NCBI GenBank assembly: GCA_033032175.1
Contig: CM065317.1
Coordinates: forward strand, 19,365,279-19,429,278
Reading direction: 5' to 3'
Source of the DNA: Saturnia japonica
Lineage: Eukaryota; Arthropoda; Insecta; Lepidoptera; Saturniidae
Length of the DNA: 64,000 nt
Of the stretch, positions 35,901 through 46,559 are shown one piece after another (the first letter of the stretch is position 1; each line of letters opens with the position of its first letter). The translations under genes and the position numbers were made by a program. The notes below the pieces were generated by a model. It did not search any database. It had not been told where the DNA came from and saw nothing but the letters and a program-made list of their open reading frames with translations.

Positions 35901-38900
35901 AGCCTTTTCTGCACCAAATCCTTTTCGATTTGTGCTAAAGCCTCGGCTGCCTCCAATTGTAGTTGCTTTTTTCGTGCTTCAAACGATTTTCGAGTTGAAG
36001 AATTTCTACTTGTAGAACCAACAGACTTATGGCAGCCACCAACTTCAATTTTTAAGCTACTCACTTTTACGGGACTTTGTTCACGTTTCTCGTTATCGGC
36101 CGTTTCGGATCTTGTCTTATTAAATTGCCCACTGGGTCCATCGCTGGTGGAACGTTCTTGAATTTCCCGTGCAATTGCACCACGAGTTCTGACCATTTTG
36201 CGTGGTGTATTGAACATAATGGGGGATCTTCAATAAACGATTCGGCTCGAAAACCAACTTGTTACTCGTTCAGGGTACAAATACAAGATCGCGCTAATTA
36301 AAATAAACGAGCGTGCGTCTGCGACCGTAACGCAAAAAAAGTGCCCCGCGCACCGCGCCTTCGATAGCTCTGCACCCCCTAGGCTCGCGGATCCCCCCTT
36401 GCGTTTACCCCACCCCTGTCACATCTATGACGCATAACTAACACCTTCTTTAATATACCCTGAGTTGATCCTATGATACAAAAATGTATACAGTAAATGC
36501 CCTTCTTCTGCCTCTTCTGGATTATGCAGACGTTGCTTACTTGGACTTCAGAAGTTCTCTTAAATAAACATGATCGTTTACTCAATAACTGTATCCGTTT
36601 TATCTTCCGTCTTTATAAGTTTGATCATGTATCTGAATACCGAGCCAGGTTGAAATGGCTACCTATTCGGCACCATAGGAATGTAAGAATACTTTGTCTA
36701 CTTTTCTCCGTACTTAATAAGCCCAAATCCCCTAAATATTTAAAAACACTATTTCAATCTTTCGCGAATACGCACAATAGACAACTAAAATCTTATCATT
36801 CTTTAATTCTCAGTATACCAAGTCATCATACTAATTTCTGCGACCGCTTTTTCGCCGTAACTGCAACACGACTGTGGAATTCGCTTCCTATCAACATCTA
36901 ACTAGCCAACTCTCGGGATTCCTTCAAGTATTCGCTAAGTAGATTTTACTTGGAGTAATTGAATTCGGCCAGATTTTTTTTTTTAATATCTTTCTCTTTC
37001 TCCCCTGTAAGACTGTTACAGAGTGATTTTTAGCTTTAAGTCTCCCATTTGTACTTTTTTGGGCAATAAAGAATATAATAATAATAATGATTACCTACTA
37101 TAAAATAAATAACAAAAGCCCAGATGGGTTTAATGTATGCTTTTTCATGCACAGAAGTAATCAACATATACTAGGCAAGTCAAAGCAGTGTTTGAAATAT
37201 ACTTTACGAGTGAACCATATTGAAACAAGTAACGATAAATGGATATAATTGTATTGTACGGATAACGCGGCTGTCTACATGGGTTCGAATCTTATAATTC
37301 AGTAGGAAACATCGTAATGAAACCATAGCATGATGAAAAGGCAATTTCTAACACTCGTCTGGCTAGCTAGCTTGTATTATATCATCACCATCTTATCAAG
37401 ACCTATAAAGTATTTAAAAAAACATACTTTGTAAAATAGCGCTACAGCTAGCTGTCGCCGATACTCCGCTGAAGGTTCTGGTGGATTTTCTATAACATCA
37501 AGCTCCATCTTTAAAATCTTGATTGCGAATTGCAGCGTCTCGTTGTTGAACAATATTTTTCCTAAAAGGCACTTTTCGGTAGCTGAGGCCCTGCTGAATG
37601 GTGATAAGCCTCCGTAAACTATCCTCGACTGTATTACTGTCATGTTTTTTAATCTATACAGAAATCCAGCATTCACTATCGCATGAGCATTTTGCGAGCG
37701 CGGCATTATCTGGAAAGAAGTTTAATTATCATTATATTGTATTCTTCCCCAATACAAGCCTAGTAGTGCCCCGTAGCTTCTGTTTCATAATGAAACCGTT
37801 TTCAGATTCATGACGAATAAAACAAAATAATAATTGCGCATATTCATCTGAGTTAATAAATAATCCATTAGAAAAAGCAATTTCAGCTTTACCAAAATTT
37901 CCCAATTTTTCGGGTAATCTTTCAAGATTTATTTGCCTAGAACCCACATTCGGACTATTAGTAATATTTAAAAAAAAAATCCAAATCGTTGCAGCCGTTC
38001 TCAAGTGATTCGCTAACCAACGAATAGCATTTTGTTTTTTTATTTATATAGATTTACATTTTACTTGTACAACAGTCGTGACCTCTGAATTATTTAATGT
38101 TTTTATACAAATTGCAACGTACAATTATCAAGGATCTATAAAAGAATATTTTATGAGTTGTGAAAATGTTTTTATTATAGTATTAATTTTTACATATTAT
38201 TATGCATGTTTCCATCATTAAAAAATACTATGCTATTAAATAACATTCCAAGTATTAGTCATAATTTTATGGTCTAGCTTAACATCACTTTAGTTTAATA
38301 AGTCTCTATGTACGTTCAAAATAAGTATTTAGTTCTACTCCTTCGTTCTACTCCTAAACCACTCACCGTATTGTGATAATACTTTGGTATGTTGTTGTAT
38401 GCGTACCCGTGAAGGTTTCTGAATTAGGGGGTATTTCACGCCAAGTGAAATGCAAAAAGAAGTGTGGTTCTGAAATTCGTTTATATTTGGCCTAGTTCTA
38501 TTTGTAGGTAGTATGAATGTGAACAAATTTTTTTTTTCTATGATATTTTTATAAAACCGGTAGTAAACATTTCAAAACGAAATTAGTTTACGTTAAGCCA
38601 ATTCTTTATTAATTTTTTTAATTTAAAAATATAGCATAAATTACATTTATAAAATACTAGAAGTCACATTGGTTACAGAAGCTTGCATTAGTTATGGATT
38701 TATGTGGATTAATGTACAAACATGTATATTTATATGTATACTCGTGGTTAAGCTCTGATAATGATTATTTCTAAAATAATTAAAATATTATAAAACAAGT
38801 ATACATTGGAACAGAAATGTTAGTAGGAAGTAGTAAAAAATTTCCCTCCTTACAAATATTGTTCAATAAATGGCGAGTGAATCGTTTCATTTAAAGTCCA

Positions 38901-41900
38901 ACGGGAACAAAGTAGCGGGTAGAAACTATTATTTTATTTAAAAAAAAACTACCTTACACAAACTCTGAAAAATAATTTTGTATAAAATTTTACATGATCT
39001 GTAATAATACAAAAATCATTCATAAACCTGCCTACATGTAACCTTAGTCTCACATCACGTTCATATCATATGATTTATGATATGAATCATAAATTAATGA
39101 TGTACAGTTGATATCAAATATAAGTCATGTGTATTGTGTAATTATTACCTTAAATGTCACTAGCTGATAGCCTTCCCCAAGAGGCGGTAACAACGCGTTC
39201 AATATGACTTTTCCTTTCATTTTAATTTTCAGAAATTCATTCATACCGACAACTCTTGTGGCACCGGAGGAATTTTCTACAAACATAAGATATTCTTGTA
39301 CAAAATTGAAGCAAGCCACGGCCTTTCGTAGCCATCTGGTGCTTTAAATCAATAAACGCATCTTGAAACTGATACATTTTTTATAATCAATGTGGGTTAT
39401 AATTTTTCTGTAATAATAACATGAATGTATCTACATTTAGGAGTACATCTATTACTTTTAACAACTGTATGTTTGTATAAGAAAGTACAAGACGTCTTTA
39501 GTTTGGTATCAAACCGCTGTGGATAAAGTTATCCTTTCAATATCTATATTTATTTTTTATATTAGTAAAGTTGGAAACAGGTGTTTAATCCAACTGGTTT
39601 TAAGTGTAGAGGCAGTGTAAGAAGTCATAATGCGTAGGCGTAACAGAAAAACTAATAACTCTAAATAGTTTATCCCTTGTCCCAACAATATGAGGGAGTT
39701 AGCTATCTTTTTAATGATTAAAAATTAATTTAAACGGTGTGTAAATAAACATTATTTAATATAATGTACATAATATTAAATATTTCTTACTAGTACTACA
39801 TTAAATTCTTGTTACACAATAAAAAAATCAGTAAAATGAACTAACATCAACATTTCAGACTTCCGTCACAGGATGCGGTCGAAATTTATGGCATTCTAAA
39901 CATTATCTTATTTTGGAATTAATTTTTAATAATGTAGTCACCAGTTTACTAAGTTTTAATATTTATTAAACTATGAAGAGATTACTAATTTACAACATGG
40001 CATATTAAGTACGATTACTAGAACCCTATTACAGAGGAAAAGTTCGTAAATCAATTTATAATGAACCCTTTGGCTCCATACGTCTCAAAAATGTACGTAA
40101 AATTGGCATTTAAGCCATCCCCGGTAGCAGAAGTACTAATGAACATAACATTATGCTTACGGATGGTGAGTTGAGCTCCGACAGTACTCAACAACATGAA
40201 GACATCAGAGGGAAACTCATTGTGTTGGTGTTTTATCATCAGATTACCAGCGAGTGAACCCAACTGAAAAATGAATGATTTACGAGTATCTCATGTCACT
40301 GGTTTAACAGGACAAGACTCAGAACAAAACAAAAGAAAATTATACTATGAAATAAATTACATTGAAAGGTAAAGTACTGATAAAATTTGGAGATGTCTGA
40401 TTACTTGGAGCAGTTCGACTGGTGGAACACCTCCACCCTATAGAAGATTCCAACCAGATAATCTTGTGTTGTGATCCTGGGGTGAGTAGGATTTCCAGAG
40501 CTCCTTTCATTCATGGTCGACCTCTGATGTTACAAGCGCTTGTAGCGTCGGTAACCGCTTTACATCAAGCTAGCGCAGGTTGGAATGCATGTTTTCCAGA
40601 TCAATTTTATTTAAAAAAAACTTCCTGTCATTGCTCTAATATTTAATACAAAAATACCTACTCATCTATTTTTTATCGATCATAGATTTATTGTTATGAC
40701 TACAAACTAAGTTGATTTTAATGTGGCCAAAGATGCTAACACGCTAAGTCTAGTGGAAGACTGACTCTCAAGCGCAGCTGCCGGGACACACTTATCGGTG
40801 CTTGGAGACAGATTTTCAACTTGAAGGTAGTAGTTAACCAGTCGGGTTTTAGAAAAAGCCCTACCACCATGCAAAATTTGGTGTAATGATAAATTAGATT
40901 ATCAATTTCGCTGCATTTTTGTTTCAACATTATTATTTTTTTAATCTAGTTCTATTCAAAATAACGCTACAAAATTACAAAATTAATTAAAAAAATTTAC
41001 GAAAGAGCTAATAAAATACACTTACATTTCTCACAGGTATGTGAGCTACCAATTTTAAATGCTCATAAAGTTGCTCCAAATATTCGAAATATTCTCGTTT
41101 GGCTTCAATTTTAAATATCTCAATTAAATCAGTTAGCGTTGTGCCAGACCCAATTATTAAATTTTGATCGAATTTGTGACCTTTAAGCTCTGATACTGTA
41201 CTGATATCTATCAGAAGACGAGGGTATTCAGTTATAGGGTAGGCTCCTGCAAGTAAATAATAATCTCACTCCGAAAATAAATATTTTTAGTTATCAATTA
41301 TGTATCTTCGATTTATTATGATAGGTATAACTAGTCTTGCGTTTTTGAGTTTTATAGGTTTTATATGGTTTTATGCGTTTTCAACCAAGTTTTCAGCCAA
41401 AAATACGAAAGTGCTTCTTAGAATGCTGGTTCAGATGTATTCCTTTATAATAAGCGGGTCCTTAAAAGTAGATACTACTTACTACCTTATAGTACCTGTA
41501 TAATAGTTTTTTTCTTTACTTTCTAATATTTTTTTCACATTCCTCGTCCTTCCTTTTTACTTTGAATTTATTATACTTAGACATAAGACTTCATTCTCCG
41601 ATAACAGCCACTTATTTTTTATTATATTTTGTGTAATGATTATGCATAATGATATAATAATTTTCATCTACAATAATTACTTTTCACTGGTAATTTTACT
41701 CACCTTTAGCTGTATTTCCAAATATAAACATATAAGAATCATCACCCTGTTCCTTTAAAATCCTAAATATATCGGATACATAATTAACTCTGCACCAAAG
41801 TCTATCATCTTTTAGTTTAATGGTTATAACTTTATCATCGCTGATGTCAGAAGGTACGAAGCACCAATCGCTTTCATCACAATCCTGCTCAAAGCAGATA

Positions 41901-44900
41901 TTTCCAGATTTTTGACAAACAGGTAAATCTTCTATATCCATCACTTCCTTGGGTTTTGGAGCGTCTATAGCGAGAGTCTTGAATGCTTCTAAAATCGGTC
42001 TATAGCCGGTGCACCTACAGACGTTACTCCCAAATGATCTTTCTATTTCTAACATTGTGAGATCATTTCTATTTTGAAGGAGGCTGTAAATTTATTTTGT
42101 TTAAATTTCAAAATTAAAAGTTACTTCTTCGTACAATATTCTTGTCTGTTTACCTGTGCATAGCCATGATCCACGCTGGGGAGCAGTATCCGCATTGTGA
42201 ACCATTGTATTTGGCCAGGATTTTCTGCAGTTTATTATACCCCTTATTTCTATTACCTAAACTTTCAATTGTGGTAATCTTCCAGTTATGACAAGAAGTA
42301 ATCGAAATCATGCACTAAGAACAGATAAAACAGTTGTTTTAATTTGGGTACAAAAGGTTTTGTAGCAAAGTTATTCTAATTCAAATATATTATTTATTGT
42401 ATATTTTAAAGGTTAGTTGCACAAACTTTATTAAATGTACAACTTTATTTGAGTTTTTTTTTTAATTTTTTAGTCGGTTACGAACAGGTATTAGCAATGC
42501 TCAATTATATAATATTTTATGAATTTATTTTTCCTTTTTTTAGCAAAATTACTGCAAGATATATAATGGTAAATAAGGTATAGTTCAAAAATTATGGCGA
42601 CCGTTAAAAAATACCTTCAATAGTCGTCATATTGTTACGACCTGTTACAACCCGATTAAAAAGATAGAGAAAATCCTGTTCCCGAAATATCTTGAAGCAA
42701 CTACATACTTCGAAATAATGTTCGCGTCGTAAACATCGCAGTTTACACACTTATTTATAGGGCTTCTCGCCTCGATTACATCATCGAGTAGGCATAGCAA
42801 CTAAACGTCGAGAAAGTTAGCGATGATTCACGATTTTTCTGCGATCGTTTAGTGTAGGTATTTAAGCGACTCAGGCGCGGCGCCGAGGCAATTCCGTTTT
42901 GAATTACAAAGCAATAATAACGAGCGATAAAAGGAAGCGAAACCACAGTGTTGTAAGTTCGTGTAATTTGTTACTGTGTGTAAATTGAAATAAATCTTCT
43001 TCACGTCTATCATCGGCATTTTTAATACCCACGAGTGTAACAATATCAATTCTAGACAAATAATTTCTTTGAGACTGATTATATAGAAAATGGTTAATTA
43101 GTATACTAAATAAATACGATAGTATAGAAAAGTGTTACAGAGTTGACCGCCTGTACGGGAGCTCCAACACACTTGACAACCGCGACAATACAGGCGCCGC
43201 AGCCGGCCTCGCGACACATGTACTTGGTGCCGCGCAGCTCCAGCGTGTTGCGCAGGTAGTCCACCAGCGTCACGTCAGAACTCACCTCGCAACCCACTGA
43301 GACAAGTTTATATAGATTTATTAAATGTACAAATGTACCCTGTGTCCTATAACAATTTGCTAGCTATGTGACTAATGCAATTGACATTATCAACATCTAT
43401 TATACCTATAAAGTTTCTTTCTTGAAGCACGTTATTTAAACAAATGGAGTAGTTATGTATCGTATATTAAACGTTACATTTTTATCTTTATTGAGCAGTT
43501 TTCTTCAAGGTTATATGAAACGTTTTAAGCATTAGTCGCTGTTAGTTCACAGAAATTCATTGCGGTAGATACAAAATGCCTTTTCAGCGCATTCTGAGTG
43601 GCTACTACTTTCTCACATTATTATTATTTTATTATGACAATTATTTGAAGAGTTCCCTGTTGTATCTTCAAATTTGAAGACCCAATGAAATTAAAATGGA
43701 ACTAACCTTGAAGTATGCCCTATCAAATAAAGAAAGGATCACTCAAATAGGTTCATAAACAAAAAAAATATGTCTGAAAACTCATAAAAAATATGCATTC
43801 CAATTGAGTAACTTTCGACTTTTTTGAATTCGGTTAAAAATAAAATCATGCGCCGTGTACAAGAAGCGTCAATTATTTTTCCATAGATTTTCAATTTATA
43901 TTTGAACGAGACAGATAAGTCTTTGTTTCAATTGTGAGTTCTTTTTTTTAATATTTTCCTTACTTGTGGTGTTTTGATTTATAGTTTATAGCTTTAATAT
44001 TGATAGTTGATAACTACATAACTGCTTTAACCTATTGGTTCTAAACGCGACTGCTATGCTCAAGGCCCTAGGTTCGGTTAGCAAAGTGTTATTGGGTTTT
44101 TTTAATGAAATCATCAGTAGTAGCTCGTAGTTTGGCCTTGTGACGGATTAATGGCAATAGGCTCGCTCCCTATTATATGGGATCTAAAACATAACCGACG
44201 AACTGCAGGTGTGATGGTATGTTATGTAACTTCATATTTACGAAGAGTGCGCTTAGCTTGCGACGCGCAGTTCATCATAGGTAGAGAGCGCCGGCCAACC
44301 GACCGCAACCAGTTTTGCTGAGAGGGATTTCTTCTTTCAAGTTAACTAACAAACTTATCTGGATAAAGCTTAATACTGAACTGGAAAAAATAGCTCCACA
44401 AATAACGTAATATTTTTAATTATTATGTTAAAGATAAAAATGGTTACCTTACCAACCTTAGAAGATAGACATTTGCCATCGCAGACTTTTCTTTAAGCTT
44501 TTTAAAGAACTACAATTCTTTAAAACAACATTTTAATGCATCGCATAAAGTTTAGTCAGCGTAAGCCACGTAAGCACCCAATATACATTTTTTGACGACT
44601 TGATTACAAATAATTAAATTTTCTCTATTGTACAAAAACTTCATTGGATTGTATTGTTTATGTAAACCTTCCCTAAAAAAAACTCTAAATGGTACTGAAA
44701 ATCTCATTAAAATCTGTTGCTTAGTTTAAAAAATCTAAGCGTACAAAGAGACAGACAGCGGGAAGCGACTTTACTTTATACTATATATAGATAGATATAT
44801 ACATTCAATAAATAGCGCAGTCACTTTCAGTGTTCGACGTTATGACGATTTAAAACACGAAATGACGTCGGTGACAGGAATGGACAGATACAAGGAAAAA

Positions 44901-45548
44901 GGATGGATGATGTATCATTATGCATATTGTTATAATTGGCGTCTATGCATTTTTAGTCTAAACAGACGGATTTAATGATTTATTCGTAAAACAGACAATA
45001 ATTAATGAAAAAGTCTTTATTATTCAATACTATCTGCATTCAGTAACTCGACACTTCATATATGATATTCCTATCAACTGAATTAAAAAGGACAATATAA
45101 AATAGTACAACAACAAAAAAAGAAATTATCTGTGATACTGCAAAAAGGGTTATGTCACTATGAACTGATTTTACAGAAGAGAGCGAAAATTTTTATTTAA
45201 CAGACTTCAGGAAAAAGAAGAGGTTACTCAATTCGAAAGTATATTTTTTATGGATGTTCAGCCGTAACTTCTTTGTTTATGAACTGATTTAGACAATTCT
45301 TTGGAAAGGGGACCACCACGAAACTCCTCAAAATCATTGAAGCTGGTTTTTTTTTTTTTTTTTTTTAAATTGCCTTGTGAAAATTAATCTTAAATGGGGA
45401 TCTATATGTATTTTGCAATGAATAATTATGACCGAGGCTTTCGATATATAATAATTATGTTGTAATTTATGACAAATAAAAATAATAAAGTGTCTGATTA
45501 ATTACCATCACACTGGATTCCATTGACTTTAAATCTTATGCGATCCAT
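20922..45548 (-). CDS. Aldehyde oxidase-like gene 2 (complete, 17 exons)
   Basis: Exons: 45548-45506, 43296-43139, 42314-42154, 42083-41704, 41246-41026, 40263-40161, 39276-39149, 37709-37428, 28139-27978, 27112-26984, 26858-26374, 26131-25948, 25053-24858, 24792-24029, 23835-23643, 22718-22605, 20992-20922. Every junction is GT-AG with matching phase; no stop interrupts the 1257 codons, a normal family length. Domains by residue: [2Fe-2S] I (C42, C47, C50, C68), [2Fe-2S] II (C108, C111, C143, C145, canonical spacing), FAD domain about 220-400, flavoprotein C-lobe about 405-490, hammerhead about 550-700, molybdopterin domain about 720-1230 with GGAFGFK (760-766), FRAPG (873-877) and GQGINTK (988-994). 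The catalytic Glu lies in AEIP (E1200) where relatives have GEPP. The protein should be a cytosolic homodimer oxidising aldehydes or heterocycles. QCGYCSPA replaces the usual QCGxCTPG. Ends [15 protein letters not shown]. Confidence 0.93.
21693..22380. mobile_element. MITE-like element with about 150-bp inverted repeats (gene 2 intron 16)
   Basis: Both ends start ACGTACAG(G/A)ATGGATTTTT and continue inward with TTTGTAGCTACAGGTAAA and GAGGA(A/T)ACTG. Weaker pairing extends to about 150 bp per arm (left to about 21845, right from about 22225). No ORF between. Target duplication not clear. Confidence 0.65.
22605..22718 (-). CDS. Gene 2 exon 16, catalytic-glutamate exon
   Basis: 114-nt exon that should carry the GEPP loop with the base-acting Glu of xanthine dehydrogenase-family enzymes. 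Here the segment reads [11 protein letters not shown]: Glu is kept, but the preceding Gly and the following Pro are Ala and Ile. The matching exon of gene 3 (51181-51294) has the standard GEPPICMS. Confidence 0.88.
22740..23620. other. Gene 2 intron 15, no recognised feature
   Basis: AT-rich intron. No exon-like ORF, repeat or hairpin recognised. Confidence 0.5.
24029..24792 (-). CDS. Gene 2 exon 14, main molybdopterin-domain exon
   Basis: 764-nt exon, the longest in the gene. Begins with the [14 protein letters not shown] segment after FRAPG, then [11 protein letters not shown], then [14 protein letters not shown], the loop that contacts the molybdenum cofactor in this family. Ends EIDIGQ before donor gttagt. 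Gene 3 has the matching exon at 54377-55158 (782 nt, GGIEMGQGVNTK). Confidence 0.92.
25060..25945. other. Gene 2 intron 12
   Basis: About 0.9 kb. A plus-strand ORF at 25206-25400 has no recognisable homology. A gagaga-rich stretch lies near 25625-25670. Likely an old repeat; not classifiable by eye. Confidence 0.4.
27405..27580 (-). mobile_element. Lepidopteran SINE tail (gene 2 intron 9)
   Basis: Minus strand: a GTAGCAGCTCGGAGTTTG-like body, then ATTAATGGCGATA, TATTACATGGGAC, and a terminal TGATGTTATGTTATG repeat. The plus-strand copy at about 44030-44215 shares agtagtagctcgtagtttgg, attaatggcaatagg and tatatgggat. Confidence 0.6.
27978..28139 (-). CDS. Gene 2 exon 9, linker between FAD and molybdenum domains
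   Basis: 162-nt phase-0 exon, acceptor attctag, donor gtttgt. Starts GLLSLCPEQ and ends [14 protein letters not shown], aligned with gene 3 exon 9 (GLLSLCPTE ... LWPLNQPMPKVEAL). The plus strand of the same stretch is also open, which is a shadow. It lies between nested transposons to the right (intron 8, 9.3 kb) and a SINE to the left, and is the exon most easily missed. Confidence 0.88.
29300..29691. mobile_element. 392-bp insertion with 11-bp target duplication, unknown family
   Basis: Flanked by exact ATATACTATTT (29289-29299 and 29692-29702); removing one copy and the insert restores the LINE frame. Inner inverted repeat: TAGTGTTCAGTGTAC near the left end and GTGCACTAAACACTA near the right (13 of 15 bases pair). 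No poly-A tail and no tRNA head. Short ORFs on both strands match nothing I know. Confidence 0.7.
30374..30557 (-). repeat. BEL/Pao 3' LTR
   Basis: 184 bp; differs from the partner LTR at six bases. Flanked outside by CCTTC. GC-rich compared with the surrounding intron. Confidence 0.92.
30587..32494 (-). pseudogene. BEL/Pao RNase H end and integrase
   Basis: 635 codons: RNase [14 protein letters not shown], integrase zinc finger ([10 protein letters not shown] ... CMICR), catalytic core with [19 protein letters not shown] and [10 protein letters not shown] (D, D, E), then the BEL C-terminal domain ([30 protein letters not shown]). Internally open but cut off from the rest of the polyprotein. 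Confidence 0.9.
32389..33948 (-). pseudogene. BEL/Pao reverse transcriptase and RNase H start
   Basis: 519 codons with [27 protein letters not shown] and the catalytic [18 protein letters not shown] opens RNase H. A low-complexity Ala/Ser/Pro/Arg-rich linker of about 55 residues (about 32650-32810, very GC-rich) precedes RNase H. Frame lost near 32457. Confidence 0.88.
33979..34811 (-). pseudogene. BEL/Pao protease region
   Basis: Two overlapping frames separated by a shift near 34668. The second encodes [14 protein letters not shown], the aspartic protease active site of BEL elements (DUF1758), and [11 protein letters not shown]. It ends at an in-frame TAG at about 33970 before the RT. Confidence 0.85.
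34811..36217 (-). pseudogene. gag: BEL/Pao gag
   Basis: 468-codon frame beginning near the primer site. N-terminal charged coiled-coil-like part, then [18 protein letters not shown], a motif typical of BEL Gag (DUF1759), and a first CCHC knuckle [14 protein letters not shown]. The second knuckle ([14 protein letters not shown]) lies in another frame past a shift at about 34865, which ends this frame early. Confidence 0.85.
36260..36443 (-). repeat. BEL/Pao 5' LTR
   Basis: 184 bp; in element orientation starts TGTTAGTTATGCG and ends AGTAACA, followed two bases later by the tRNA primer site. Confidence 0.92.
37740..38055 (-). repeat. Probable retroposon remnant (gene 2 intron 7)
   Basis: Plus strand ends in ttatttatatagattt, like the 3' ends of RTE-type repeats. 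A 90-codon minus ORF shows no known protein. Weakly supported. Confidence 0.3.
38056..39120. other. Gene 2 intron 7, no recognised feature
   Basis: AT-rich; no exon, repeat or RNA gene recognised. Confidence 0.45.
39320..40050. other. Gene 2 intron 6, no recognised feature
   Basis: AT-rich sequence without classifiable content. Confidence 0.45.
40725..40880 (-). mobile_element. SINE body fragment (gene 2 intron 5)
   Basis: Shares gtggccaaagatg, gcagctgccgg, acacacttatcggtg, gacagattttcaacttga and aaagccctaccaccatg with 12405-12580. Lacks the tRNA-like head. Upstream, 40395-40620 is an unclassified less AT-rich insert (gtggaacacctccacc). Confidence 0.6.
43139..43296 (-). CDS. Gene 2 exon 2, [2Fe-2S] cluster I
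   Basis: 158-nt exon, acceptor tctcag, donor gtaaca. Contains C-R-E-A-G-C-G-A-C. The first 110 bases differ from gene 1 exon 2 at only two positions, unlike all other exon pairs of the two genes. Confidence 0.9.
43300..44020. other. Gene 2 intron 1, distal part
   Basis: No recognisable gene or repeat. Confidence 0.4.
44030..44215 (+). mobile_element. Lepidopteran tRNA-derived SINE (gene 2 intron 1)
   Basis: Plus strand with a B-box-like aggttcggttagc and the body cagtagtagctcgtagtttg, atggcaataggctcgctccc, ending near tgtgatggtatgttatgtaa. Same family as 27405-27580. Confidence 0.55.
44220..45500. other. Gene 2 intron 1, proximal part
   Basis: AT-rich with a T homopolymer at about 45345-45366. 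Nothing classifiable. Confidence 0.4.
45506..45548 (-). CDS. Gene 2 exon 1 (start codon exon)
   Basis: 43-nt exon encoding [14 protein letters not shown] plus the first base of Val, donor gtaatt. It joins in phase to exon 2 (V-GCEVSSDV). Length and split codon match gene 1 exon 1, and the sequence is typical of the first beta strand of the ferredoxin domain. Intron 1 is 2.2 kb. Confidence 0.85.
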
Positions 45549-46146
45549 TATAATAAAAAAATATAGTGTAGACAAGCGTCAACTTCACCCAAGTCTGACT
45601 GCAATATTAAAGACAATTCACGATAGAATTCATTTGCATCGTTACCGCAAACGTTATAACCACAGTATTATCATAAAAGTTACGATGAAAAAGAAGAACA
45701 ATATTATTATATTGTATACATGATGTGTTCAAAAAATAACGTAAATAATTTTATTACGGGTAAAGTGCTAAGCGTACTTCACATTTGTATTAAATTCCTT
45801 CAAAGTACCTTTGGAAGCATTTTCAGAAGTCTTTTTTTTTCGAAACGGCCTTTAGCTTCTCTGCTATAGCCAATGATATTTTATAAGTAGATACGGCATT
45901 GACGCTCATTACATACAATTCTGCATGGTGAATTTTATGTTGAGTTCAATTTCAACATGATACCGGCGTGAATGAGAGGAGACTTTTGTCCTTTTATAAC
46001 AACAGAGTTTTCGCCTTACGCTGCGATTTCCCGTCTCTTTTATTTCAACATGCCGATAACAAAATTTGTACCGTGTCCAAATTGATTTTAATGTGAGTAT
46101 AACGTGTTTATTTATAAACGTCACTTCCGAATCGAAATATCTCAAC

Positions 46147-46460
46147 GGAATTTTGAATCTGAGAAAACTACGAACGGAAAACTATCTTATGTGTGTGATA
46201 GGTCCATAGATGTGTGTGGATTTACTGCGTTCGAAATCCCGATTCGATTTTTAGATTCGTAATTCAGTACATATTTCACACACATACGTTTATGTCCTTT
46301 TGGAATAACAATGCTCAGTTGAGAGACGACAACCATTGACAGAATTTTGAATCGGAGAAAATTACGAATGGAAAACTACCGTATGTTTGTGGTAGGTCCA
46401 TAGATTTGTATGGATTTACTGCGTTCGAAATCCCGATTCGATATTACGAATCGAAATTCT
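46147..46460. repeat. Two-copy tandem repeat, period about 192 bp
   Basis: About 115 bp is repeated at 46148 and 46341 (gaattttgaatc, ggaaaactac/atc, aggtccatagat, ggatttactgcgttcgaaat). The intervening part includes cacacacatacg. Lies upstream of the gene 2 ATG. Confidence 0.7.
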
Positions 46461-46559
46461 GAAACAGAATTCCGACTATTCTAGAAGGTTCGCGACGTAC
46501 TTTTCGCATGAAGTACGCTGGGCCCTAGAATCGATCTTCGCGAATCACGATCCCTCTCG

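Larger units (their letters stand above)
30374..36443 (-). mobile_element. BEL/Pao LTR retrotransposon, full length, coding damaged
   Basis: 6070 bp in minus orientation. LTRs of 184 bp (36260-36443 as 5', 30374-30557 as 3') start TGTTAG and end ACA, with six differences (3.3%). Target duplication CCTTC (30369-30373, 36444-36448), the 5-bp size typical of BEL. A primer site TGGTTTTCGAGCCGAATCG follows the 5' LTR and a purine tract ggggtggggaa precedes the 3' LTR. Gag-protease-RT-RNase H-integrase order. At least three frameshifts (about 34865, 34668, 32457) and one in-frame stop (about 33970) leave it unable to make a full polyprotein. Confidence 0.93.
29846..36469 (-). mobile_element. 5'-truncated LINE tail with poly-A, carrying the BEL insertion
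   Basis: Minus-strand element of about 550 bp once the BEL element is removed: a short 5' remnant at 36444-36469, then 30373-29846. ORF 30016-30372 ends with a domain typical of Jockey/I/R1-type LINE C-termini ([27 protein letters not shown]). It ends in nine A at 29846-29854 (T on plus). Target duplication CCTATTGATACA (29834-29845) against CCTATGATACA (36470-36480). The frame runs on across the BEL site ([15 protein letters not shown]). Confidence 0.8.
28480..37085 (+). mobile_element. CR1/Jockey-like LINE, split by nested insertions (gene 2 intron 8)
   Basis: Plus-strand RT pieces: [18 protein letters not shown] (28.6 kb), [43 protein letters not shown] (28988-29280), then IPLNTIY that rejoins [10 protein letters not shown] once the 29300-29702 insert is removed. 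It continues to LKNFVPIDT (29845) and, after removing 29846-36480, resumes [18 protein letters not shown] at 36481. The ORF tail with [20 protein letters not shown] and TRLWNSLP ends at 36901, and the 3' end is a taataataataa run at about 37085. 5'-truncated. Several frameshifts. Confidence 0.8.

Noticed and set aside
42650..43060. Short minus ORF and less AT-rich sequence in gene 2 intron 2 as an extra exon
   Set aside because: No Fe-S domain similarity, and exons 2 and 3 join in phase without it.
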